A stretch of 14,717 nt of DNA, taken from positions 1 through 14,717 of the forward strand of contig JAMPIM010000042.1 of NCBI GenBank assembly GCA_023662705.1, in the 5' to 3' direction. Positions 7,625 to 14,349 of this stretch are shown one piece after another. Under the pieces are notes generated by a model, which saw only the letters and a program-made list of their open reading frames with translations, ran no database searches and had not been told where the DNA came from. The position numbers and the translations under genes were made by a program. Origin of the DNA: Candidatus Gastranaerophilales bacterium. Lineage in GTDB: Bacteria; Cyanobacteriota; Vampirovibrionia; Gastranaerophilales; Gastranaerophilaceae. Numbering within the stretch: position 1 is the first letter of the stretch; each line of letters starts with the position of its first letter.

Positions 7625-8449
7625 ATGGCGGATTTGATTGAAAAGTTAAAAGAAATCGGGTTTAATACTTATGAAGCGAAAGTTTATGTTGCTTTGCTTA
7701 AAAAGTATCCGGCAACCGGCTATGAAGTGGCTAAGCTTGCTAATATTCCTCAATCGAGAACCTATGATACATTGAAGGCTCTTGAAGAGAAGAATGTTGT
7801 TGCACCAACCAATGCCAAGCCGGTTTCTTATACTCCGATAAAGCCGAAACAGCTGCTTGCCAGCTATCAGAAGAAGATGAATTCAACACTCAATTATTTG
7901 GAAAAGAATCTTCCTGAGGTTAAAGATAATTATATTGAACCTGTTATTACGGTAAGCGGGAAACAGAATATTTATAATAAGATTCTTGAAGTTATTCAGA
8001 ATGCTAAACGTGAAATTTATATGGAAGTTTGGTCTCAGGATTTCAAAATATTTGAACAAGAGCTTCTAAATGCATATAATCGAAATGTGGAAATAAGAAT
8101 TGTGGGTTATGATAATTTCCATTCTAAATTCGGTATGGTTTTTGAACACGCTTTTGCTAAAGATATTGAAATGTCGCTTGGCGGAAGAATGGTTATTATT
8201 GCCGTTGATGATTCGGAAGGGGTTGTTGGTAAAGTTTCTTCATTCAAAAATGAAGACCCTGATACAAATATCATTTGGACAAAAAACAAAGGCATTGTGT
8301 TTATTATAAAAGAATTTATTGTACACGATATGTACTTAATAGATGTTGAAGAAAACCTTGTTGAACAGATGAAATATATCTATGGCAAAGGCTTTAAACG
8401 ATTGAAAGACAAGGTTCTCGGAACAAATTCTTTATATATGATTCATTAA
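7625..8449 (+). CDS. TrmB-family transcriptional regulator
   Basis: This 274-residue protein has the TrmB layout. An N-terminal winged helix-turn-helix spans about 3-65 (Tyr-Glu-Ala-Lys-Val-Tyr, then Ala-Asn-Ile-Pro-Gln-Ser-Arg-Thr-Tyr-Asp-Thr-Leu as recognition helix and Leu-Glu-Glu-Lys as the turn to the wing). A helical linker at 72-97 probably mediates dimerisation. A phospholipase-D-like effector domain covers about 105-245 (Ala-Lys-Arg-Glu-Ile-Tyr-Met-Glu-Val-Trp, then Asp-Asp-Ser-Glu-Gly-Val-Val-Gly). TrmB proteins are best known as sugar-sensing regulators in archaea, and bacterial members exist with mostly unknown ligands. The ATG lies two bases after the stop of the giant gene, without a visible Shine-Dalgarno sequence, so translation probably depends on reinitiation. 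This suggests it controls the giant-protease module, possibly through the divergent region at 1682-1838. The stop overlaps the stop of the convergent gene. Confidence 0.88.
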   Translation: MADLIEKLKEIGFNTYEAKVYVALLKKYPATGYEVAKLANIPQSRTYDTLKALEEKNVVAPTNAKPVSYTPIKPKQLLASYQKKMNSTLNYLEKNLPEVKDNYIEPVITVSGKQNIYNKILEVIQNAKREIYMEVWSQDFKIFEQELLNAYNRNVEIRIVGYDNFHSKFGMVFEHAFAKDIEMSLGGRMVIIAVDDSEGVVGKVSSFKNEDPDTNIIWTKNKGIVFIIKEFIVHDMYLIDVEENLVEQMKYIYGKGFKRLKDKVLGTNSLYMIH

Positions 8450-10113
8450 ACCAATTTATTCTTCTGTAAAAGCTCTACAACAACTTTTATAGCATTTTTT
8501 GTTTTTTCAATAAACGGTTCAGCCAGTTCGGGTGCGTAATTCTTTTGAAGAACTTCCAATATTTCTGATTGCATATATTGATAAATAAATGCAGATTTTA
8601 CTATTGCAGATAATAATGCAGGAGAGAAAACACCCTTAGATAATATTGTAATAATATTATTTATATGACAAAATTCCTCATCTACAAATGTTTTCAAAGC
8701 GAATTTGAATGTTGGAATAAATGACATTTGAGATGCGTCAGCAGGAGAGTTGAGATTTAATTCTTCAAACGGAACTGATTTTACACTTTCTATCGCTGCC
8801 CCAAAGTTTGAAATATTGTAAATATTAGGGCAATTTAGTTCTTTAATCAAAGATTCAAAGTGGTGTATGAATGCGGCATAATCATCTCTGGTATATACGA
8901 TTCCGCCGTTTACCGATTTAACCTGTACAAGATTTTTCTTTACATTATCAACCAAAATTTCGGATTGGGAAACTCGGTTCATGTTTTCACCGTAAGCATA
9001 AATTTTGGTATCTTTGAATGCCAAATCTACACCTGCAAGTATAATTTGTGAGAATCCCATTTTTGCAGCTGCTGTCAATGCAAAAGTTGAAGCTGAACCT
9101 CCTGCTTCGTAGAATTTCATTGTATTATTTTTTGCAAGTTTTTTTATAAAGAAATCTGTTTCAGAGAAGTTAATAAAGATTTTATTAAACCCTTTATTAA
9201 TAATTGAACTGTCGGTTTTTATATCCATAATGCAGTTTGAACGGGAAAAATACCCTTCCATCCCGCCGAGAGTTTTATCCATATTTCGCGCATCAAGACC
9301 GACGACAAAATCAGGTGTAATACCGTTTTGAAGTAAATATTTTACAACTTTGTTAACAGCAAAGATGACGAATTTATCTCTGTTTGCTTGAATCTTACTT
9401 ATGTTATCTTCCAATGAAGGCCCTGCACCTGCAATAAGTGCTGTTTGGCCCGCAAATTTATTTTCTAATTCGGAAAGTGCGTACATGCTGCCGTTGTTTA
9501 TAGAAGCAATGTTGTTAATTGTATTAACAAGCCATCGTTTCGAAAATTTTGCAATGGTATTTATGTCAACTATTTTACTCTTACAAACATCATAAACTTT
9601 TTGTGTCAGCAATAAGAGTTCTTTATTATGAACAATTGCGTAATTCTGGATATAAACTATTTCTACTTTGTCTTTGGTCAGGAATGTAGATGAAAGTTTA
9701 TTGAGGAGTTCATCCATATCATTTGTGATAAATACTCTTCCGCTTTTTAAGTGTTCGGAAATATCTGCGTTGCTTAAAACAAAATGAAGAAGCATTAAAT
9801 CAGGTTCATAGATAAAAATTTTGCAAGGGAATTTCTGATACACTTCATCTAAAAGATAACCTAAGCCGATACCAAAGATTATAACCGTATCATTACTTTT
9901 CATTTCATGGTGTATATTTTTTTCAACCATTTGTTTTGCCGCTTCACGAGGATTGTTCAAATCATCTGTCGGTAAATCGTTTTTTAGAAGCACATAATCA
10001 TTTGTAGGCGTAATACAATAAGAAATGCCAACACGGCTTTCTTCTGCGGAAATCTTTGCTAATCGGCGTTGTATTACTGAATTATTAATTGCTTCTAAAT
10101 TCTTTTCTAACAT
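8446..10113 (-). CDS. Maf/DUF115-family motility accessory protein (flagellin glycosylation)
   Basis: The 555-residue product matches the MAF_flag10/DUF115 family. An N-terminal Rossmann-like segment carries Gly-Ile-Gly-Leu-Gly-Tyr (81-86) and Tyr-Glu-Pro-Asp (102-105). The central domain has the family signature Ala-Gly-Ala-Gly-Pro-Ser-Leu-Glu (228-235), Gly-Leu-Asp-Ala (272-275) and Gly-Gly-Ser-Ala-Ser-Thr-Phe-Ala-Leu (338-346), followed by Ala-Gly-Val-Asp-Leu-Ala-Phe (360-366). Characterised Maf proteins are sialyltransferase-like enzymes that attach nonulosonic acids such as pseudaminic or legionaminic acid to Ser/Thr of flagellin in the cytoplasm before export. The C-terminal 150 residues are helical. 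The start is supported by AGGA, which overlaps the TAG stop of the HD-GYP gene a few bases upstream, so the two genes form an operon. No flagellin or sugar-synthesis genes lie in the window, so the exact donor and acceptor are unknown. Stop codons overlap the convergent TrmB gene. Confidence 0.85.
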   Translation of the reverse strand: MLEKNLEAINNSVIQRRLAKISAEESRVGISYCITPTNDYVLLKNDLPTDDLNNPREAAKQMVEKNIHHEMKSNDTVIIFGIGLGYLLDEVYQKFPCKIFIYEPDLMLLHFVLSNADISEHLKSGRVFITNDMDELLNKLSSTFLTKDKVEIVYIQNYAIVHNKELLLLTQKVYDVCKSKIVDINTIAKFSKRWLVNTINNIASINNGSMYALSELENKFAGQTALIAGAGPSLEDNISKIQANRDKFVIFAVNKVVKYLLQNGITPDFVVGLDARNMDKTLGGMEGYFSRSNCIMDIKTDSSIINKGFNKIFINFSETDFFIKKLAKNNTMKFYEAGGSASTFALTAAAKMGFSQIILAGVDLAFKDTKIYAYGENMNRVSQSEILVDNVKKNLVQVKSVNGGIVYTRDDYAAFIHHFESLIKELNCPNIYNISNFGAAIESVKSVPFEELNLNSPADASQMSFIPTFKFALKTFVDEEFCHINNIITILSKGVFSPALLSAIVKSAFIYQYMQSEILEVLQKNYAPELAEPFIEKTKNAIKVVVELLQKNKLV

Positions 10114-10121
10114 TTCTATTC

Positions 10122-11117
10122 CTAAAGTATCATATCGTTAAAATCTTTTGAGTCGTCATAATTAAACATGTGGACAAATGTATAAAGCATCTGAGCAGAG
10201 AATCGTTTTGTCCCGATTTCTAACATAACTCTTAGAGCTTCTCTGTTTGTAGAAACAGGATTTGCGGTTCTGTTATATGCTAAATTGTCATAGTAGTTTG
10301 CTACGTTAATAATTTGTGCAAACTCGGAAATCGTATCATTTGAAAAGCCTTGCGGATATCCCGTACCGTCATTGTTTTCGTGATGTTCCAATGCAGCTGT
10401 TGCTATTTCTTCAGACAGGTGCAATTTGTTCTTGATTAAGTCATATCCGAGTTTTGTATGTGCTGAAACTTCGTCTTCGTTAACTGTTAATAAAGGTGAA
10501 CTTCCATCGCTGAGCTTGATTAAAACTTTTCCGATATCGTGCAGAAGTCCTGCCATAATTATCTGTTCAACGGTTTGGTTTGAGTATTCAAGTTTTTTTG
10601 CAATTAATCCTGAGATAATGGCTACATTTAAAGGATGGCAGATTTCGTATTCTCCCAAAAATCTTACCTGAGAACCCTTTTTGGATTTAACAAGTTGTTT
10701 GAATACGTCAGAAATAATAACACTTACTAAAGAATTAAGTTTTAAAATACCTTCTTCATAATATCCGAGAGTAAATAAATCTAAAGTCTTTTTGAAATAG
10801 TACTTAATTTTAACTTGAACATCATACTTAAGAGTTCCTTCGCTGTTTGTTACTGTTTCAAAATCAGCAATATCAAGTGTGTCATAAGAATATCCTGCGA
10901 GTCTTTTTAAAGTTGCTCGTCCAGAAGAATTCTTTTCTCCTTTTGCAGGTTCTGCCGTAAACTCTTCCGTAAATATTTTCGGATAATTTTTAAGCATTAT
11001 AAGTTTGCCCGGAGTTAAGACTTCTCCTGCGCCTAAAATCTTTTGGTTCAGCTCGTTGTAGATATCAAACGGTAAGATTTTGTAAGTACTTAATTCTTTT
11101 GAGGTCACTATTCTCAT
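10122..11117 (-). CDS. HD-GYP domain protein (c-di-GMP phosphodiesterase-like), metal ligand altered
   Basis: The 331-residue protein has an N-terminal region of about 150 residues with no named domain I recognise, then an HD-GYP domain. Visible motifs are His161 (Cys-His-Pro-Leu-Asn), Leu-Leu-His193-Asp194-Ile-Gly-Lys, His220 with Leu-Gly-Tyr, and His245-His246-Glu-Asn-Asn-Asp-Gly-Thr-Gly-Tyr-Pro. HD-GYP enzymes hydrolyse cyclic di-GMP with a di- or tri-metal centre and often control motility and biofilm. The final conserved metal ligand, the first Asp of Val-Ala-Asp-x-x-Asp-Ala-Leu 29 residues after the first His of the His-His pair, is Asn274 here (codon 10296-10298), with no gap in the alignment. 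The second Asp (277) is kept. The ATG lies six bases behind a TATAAT box, so the transcript may be leaderless. The Maf gene follows eight bases later, suggesting linked control of flagella or their glycosylation. Confidence 0.88.
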   Translation of the reverse strand: MRIVTSKELSTYKILPFDIYNELNQKILGAGEVLTPGKLIMLKNYPKIFTEEFTAEPAKGEKNSSGRATLKRLAGYSYDTLDIADFETVTNSEGTLKYDVQVKIKYYFKKTLDLFTLGYYEEGILKLNSLVSVIISDVFKQLVKSKKGSQVRFLGEYEICHPLNVAIISGLIAKKLEYSNQTVEQIIMAGLLHDIGKVLIKLSDGSSPLLTVNEDEVSAHTKLGYDLIKNKLHLSEEIATAALEHHENNDGTGYPQGFSNDTISEFAQIINVANYYDNLAYNRTANPVSTNREALRVMLEIGTKRFSAQMLYTFVHMFNYDDSKDFNDMIL

Positions 11118-11123
11118 AGCGCC

Positions 11124-11132
11124 ATTATATCA
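11124..11132 (-). promoter_or_regulatory. Extended -10 promoter of the HD-GYP-Maf operon, predicting a leaderless mRNA
   Basis: The minus strand reads TGATATAATGGCGCTATG: a perfect TATAAT (11124-11129) with an extended TG one base upstream, then six bases before the ATG at 11117. Transcription normally starts about seven bases past the -10 box, that is at or next to the A of the start codon. There is no Shine-Dalgarno sequence in front of the ATG, which agrees with leaderless translation. No good -35 box is visible 16-19 bases upstream, as is common for extended -10 promoters. Alternatively this is a coincidental TATAAT and the gene is read from the permease operon 57 bases upstream. Confidence 0.5.
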
Positions 11133-11174
11133 TTGGGTGAAAAGAATAACATACTATATTTAGCGTAGTTTCTT

Positions 11175-12704
11175 TTATATACAATCTTCTTTACGTTTTT
11201 CTTTATAGCTGTAGAATGCGTAAATTAATAAACCAACAGCTAACCAGATTAAGAAATAAACGGCTGATGTTGCTTTTGCGCTGAATTTGCAATACATCAG
11301 AGCCAAACAGCTTATAATACCAAAAATCGGAAACCAAGGACAGAACGGAACCTTGAACGGTCTTTCTCTCGTTGGTTCTGTTTTTCTTAAAATAAGAACT
11401 GCAATACAAATTATAATAAATGATGTAAATGTACCAAAGTTACAAAGTTCTGCTGAAATATTCAAATCCATAAATAAACCGCAAACAATAACAATTGCAC
11501 CTGCAATCCATGTCATAACGTGAGGAGTTTTGAATTTTTGATGAATCGCATTCCAGGATTTTGGTAAGAAATGGTCTCTGCTCATTGCGTAAAGGATTCT
11601 TGTTGTTCCTAATTGATAAATAAGAAGAACTGTTGTTAATGCACAAAGAGCTCCAACGGAGATTAATCCTGCATACCAGTTTATGCCCAAAAATCTCATA
11701 GCATGAGCTAACGGCGCCTGTGTATCAATAGCATTAAGCGGTATTACACCTGTTAAAACTAATGCAACGCAAACATAAAGAATTGTACAAATTCCAAGAG
11801 TTCCTAATATTGCAACAGGTAAGTCTCTCTGAGGATTTTTTGTTTCTTCTGCTGCTGTAGAAATTGCATCAAAACCGACATAAGCAAAGAAGATTACAAA
11901 TGCGCCCGTAAAGATTCCTTCAACTCCGTTAGGAGCAAACGGAACCCAGTTTTCAGGCTGAACGTAAAACGCGCCTACAACAACAAAAGAAAGTATAATG
12001 AATAAATTTACACCAACCATTATTGTTGCAACTTTTGTTGATTCTTTTATACCGATAATTAATAAAATTGTTAAAATTAATACAATGGCAATTGCAGGAA
12101 GATTTGCTGCAATTGGTATTTCCCATCCGAACGGAAGATGTAAAAACGGCATTTTGTCGTGAACATCCAATCCATAGCGATTGCAAAATTCATAAATAGT
12201 TCTGTAATCGTTTCTTAACCAGAAAGGGAAATTAACCACAAAATCAGGCAGAACATGTTTAAAGCCTTTTAAGAACTGAACAAAATACCCTGTCCACGCA
12301 CTTGCTACCGTAATGTTACTTATGGCATATTCAAGCATCAATATCCATCCGACCATCCAAGCCATAAACTCACCCATTGTTGCATAAGTATAAGTATAAG
12401 CGCTGCCCGCAACAGGAATCATAGCAACAATTTCCGAGTACGAAAGAGCCGAAAATACACTCGCAATAGCTGCAAGAATCATTGATATAGCGATTGCAGG
12501 GCCTGCGCCTGCGCCATCAGAAGTTCCGACGATTGCTGAACCGATAATAGTGAAAATACCCGTTCCTACAACCGCACCAATACCGATAACAATAAGATCA
12601 AACACCCCGAGAGTTTTCTTAAGCCCTGATTTTGAACCTTCATCAATCAGCTCTTGAGGAGATTTGCATTTTAGTAAATTATTGATTATCGATTTTATTG
12701 CCAT
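11175..12704 (-). CDS. APC-superfamily amino acid permease, second of a tandem pair
   Basis: The 509-residue protein belongs to the amino acid-polyamine-organocation superfamily and resembles the cationic amino acid transporter/YfnA group. Gly-Ile-Gly-Ala-Val-Val-Gly-Thr-Gly-Ile-Phe (41-51) is the unwound substrate-binding stretch of TM1. Ser-Tyr-Ser-Glu with Pro-Val-Ala-Gly-Ser-Ala-Tyr (88-103) is the TM2-TM3 region, and Phe-Ala-Tyr-Val-Gly-Phe-Asp-Ala-Ile-Ser-Thr-Ala-Ala-Glu-Glu (273-287) is the TM6 signature. About twelve hydrophobic segments are visible. It differs from its neighbour mainly in a longer hydrophilic loop (about 160-195) between TM4 and TM5, with Tyr, Cys and His residues. 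Its ATG shares one base with the TAA of the upstream permease (TAATG), so it is translationally coupled to it. The substrate cannot be read from sequence; a proton-driven importer or exchanger of amino acids is the safe reading. Confidence 0.9.
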   Translation of the reverse strand: MAIKSIINNLLKCKSPQELIDEGSKSGLKKTLGVFDLIVIGIGAVVGTGIFTIIGSAIVGTSDGAGAGPAIAISMILAAIASVFSALSYSEIVAMIPVAGSAYTYTYATMGEFMAWMVGWILMLEYAISNITVASAWTGYFVQFLKGFKHVLPDFVVNFPFWLRNDYRTIYEFCNRYGLDVHDKMPFLHLPFGWEIPIAANLPAIAIVLILTILLIIGIKESTKVATIMVGVNLFIILSFVVVGAFYVQPENWVPFAPNGVEGIFTGAFVIFFAYVGFDAISTAAEETKNPQRDLPVAILGTLGICTILYVCVALVLTGVIPLNAIDTQAPLAHAMRFLGINWYAGLISVGALCALTTVLLIYQLGTTRILYAMSRDHFLPKSWNAIHQKFKTPHVMTWIAGAIVIVCGLFMDLNISAELCNFGTFTSFIIICIAVLILRKTEPTRERPFKVPFCPWFPIFGIISCLALMYCKFSAKATSAVYFLIWLAVGLLIYAFYSYKEKRKEDCI

Positions 12705-14233
12705 TATTCTTTCGTTTCTTGTATTTTTTGATGTACACGCTCTTTATGTAATCTGTTTTCATTCATTCTGTTTCTTACAAAGCCGTAAAGCAGATAAAAT
12801 ATTGCTCCAACACCTAACCAAACAGGGAATAATAATGCTGAATCTGACTGCTGCATTGATTTGTAAACCATTAATCCTCCGCAGCAAATAATACCCATAG
12901 CAGGTAAAAACGGTGAGAACGGAACTTTGAACGGTCTTGGTCTGTCAGGGTCTGTTTTTCTTAAGATAAGAACCGCAATACAAACAATAATAAATGATGT
13001 AAATGTTCCATAGTTGCATAGCTCTGCTGCAACATCAAGATTTAAAGTCATTACACCGATAACAGAAAGCAAACCTACTGTCCAGGTTAAAAGTGCAGGT
13101 GTTTTATATTTAGGGTGTAATTTTTGGAATCTTTTTGAAATAAAGTGGTCACGGCTCATTGCATAAAGTATTCTTGTTGCAGCCATTTCCAAAACAAGAA
13201 GAACTGATGTTAAACCTGCAAGAGAACCTACAGAAATTAATCCTGCTGCCCAGTTCATATTATGTAATGACATGCAATATGCCATTGGAGCTTGTAAGAA
13301 TCCGGCAGGAACAGGACCTCCTGTATTTTGTAATCCTGTTAAAACTAAAGCTACAAGAACATAAACAATTGTTGTAACTACAAGCGAACCAATAATACCG
13401 ATTGGTAAATCTCTCTGCGGATTTTTACATTCTTCGGCAGCTGTTGCAAGAGCATCAAATCCTATGTATGCGAAGAATATTAAAAATGCACCTGCAAAAA
13501 TACCTTCAACTCCGTTAGGAGCAAATGGTGTCCAATTCTCAGGTCTTACGTAAAATGCACCTGCAATTACAAATAAAGCAATAACCGCAAGTTTTACAAA
13601 TACCATTATACCTGCCATTTTTGTTGAATCTTTAGTCCCTTTAACAAGCACCATTGTTGAAAGAAGTACAACTAATATTGCAGGAATATTAAATGAAATT
13701 CCGAATGCTGAAGGTACGAGTACATCAGGGTTAGTAGCCCATGCAGGAAGATAATTTGAGAATCCCTGCATAAACTGTATAAAATGGTTTGACCACGCGC
13801 AAGCTACCGCAATAAAACCGATAGCGTACTCAAGCATCAATACCCATCCGACCATCCACGCTGCGAATTCACCGAGTGTTGCGAATGTATAAATATATGC
13901 ACCCCCTGAAACAGGAATCATTGTTGCGAATTCTGAATAGCATAAAGCAGAGAAAATACATGCAACCGCTGCAAGCACCATGGAAATCATTAATGCAGGA
14001 CCTGCACCAAGGCTTGAACCGTCTGCGCTTCCCGCTGCGGCAATCCCGACGACTGCAAAAATCCCTGAACCAATAATAGCTCCGACGCCTAGAATAATTA
14101 AATCCCAGACTCCGAGAGTTTTTTCCAATCCTTCTCCTTTTGCTTCTTCAAGCATTGTGTCAGGATTCTTGATTCTTGTAATAGTTTTCAAAAAATTGCG
14201 CGTAAACGTCGCTCTTTCAAATTTCTCTGCCAT
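12704..14233 (-). CDS. APC-superfamily amino acid permease, first of a tandem pair
   Basis: From the ATG at 14233 this is 509 residues, the same length as the downstream paralogue. I prefer this start over an in-frame TTG at 14272, because the extra 13 residues would be encoded by the compositionally odd GC-rich spacer and have no counterpart in the paralogue. Motifs: Gly-Val-Gly-Ala-Ile-Ile-Gly-Ser-Gly-Ile-Phe (49-59, TM1), Tyr-Ser-Glu-Phe with Pro-Val-Ser-Gly-Gly-Ala-Tyr (99-113), Phe-Ala-Tyr-Ile-Gly-Phe-Asp-Ala-Leu-Ala-Thr-Ala-Ala-Glu-Glu (254-268, TM6), and the shared Asn-Pro-Gln-Arg-Asp-Leu-Pro after it. About twelve membrane segments; the C-terminal tail is basic and charged. The family is CAT/YfnA-like amino acid permease; substrate unassigned. 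The Shine-Dalgarno sequence is only a weak GAAAG. It lies 116 bases downstream of glyQ and may be read from it. Confidence 0.9.
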   Translation of the reverse strand: MAEKFERATFTRNFLKTITRIKNPDTMLEEAKGEGLEKTLGVWDLIILGVGAIIGSGIFAVVGIAAAGSADGSSLGAGPALMISMVLAAVACIFSALCYSEFATMIPVSGGAYIYTFATLGEFAAWMVGWVLMLEYAIGFIAVACAWSNHFIQFMQGFSNYLPAWATNPDVLVPSAFGISFNIPAILVVLLSTMVLVKGTKDSTKMAGIMVFVKLAVIALFVIAGAFYVRPENWTPFAPNGVEGIFAGAFLIFFAYIGFDALATAAEECKNPQRDLPIGIIGSLVVTTIVYVLVALVLTGLQNTGGPVPAGFLQAPMAYCMSLHNMNWAAGLISVGSLAGLTSVLLVLEMAATRILYAMSRDHFISKRFQKLHPKYKTPALLTWTVGLLSVIGVMTLNLDVAAELCNYGTFTSFIIVCIAVLILRKTDPDRPRPFKVPFSPFLPAMGIICCGGLMVYKSMQQSDSALLFPVWLGVGAIFYLLYGFVRNRMNENRLHKERVHQKIQETKE

Positions 14234-14250
14234 TTTTTTTCTTTCAATAT

Positions 14251-14345
14251 TTGGGCGGAGCACACTCCACAATACTACCAGTTTGAATCGTTGGCTCGTC
14301 CGTGCTCCTTTGGAACGGGCTAACAGTGGGTTCGCGCTGGTTGGG
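14251..14345. repeat. GC-rich hairpin-bearing spacer, possible dispersed repeat
   Basis: These 95 bases are about 57% G+C by my count, clearly higher than the AT-rich sequence around them. They contain GGAG-CACA-CTCC (14257-14268), a perfect 4-bp stem with a 4-base loop. A competing 7-bp pair is formed by GGAGCAC (14257-14263) and GTGCTCC (14302-14308). On the plus strand a T-run follows the right end. No reading frame of interest lies within. Position (between two genes), composition and hairpins fit a small repeat element, but no second copy is present in this window. Confidence 0.4.
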
Positions 14346-14349
14346 TTTT

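Noticed and set aside
8467..8500. TAAAAG...CTTTTA hairpin followed by a T-run, inside the 3' end of the Maf gene, as terminator for the TrmB transcript.
   Set aside because: The stem is only six base pairs, almost all A-U, and the T-run is separated from it by several bases; too weak to list as a feature.
14234..14272. In-frame TTG start at 14272 extending the first permease by 13 residues.
   Set aside because: The extension is encoded by the GC-rich spacer, has no ribosome binding site, and makes the protein longer than its paralogue; the ATG at 14233 gives equal lengths.
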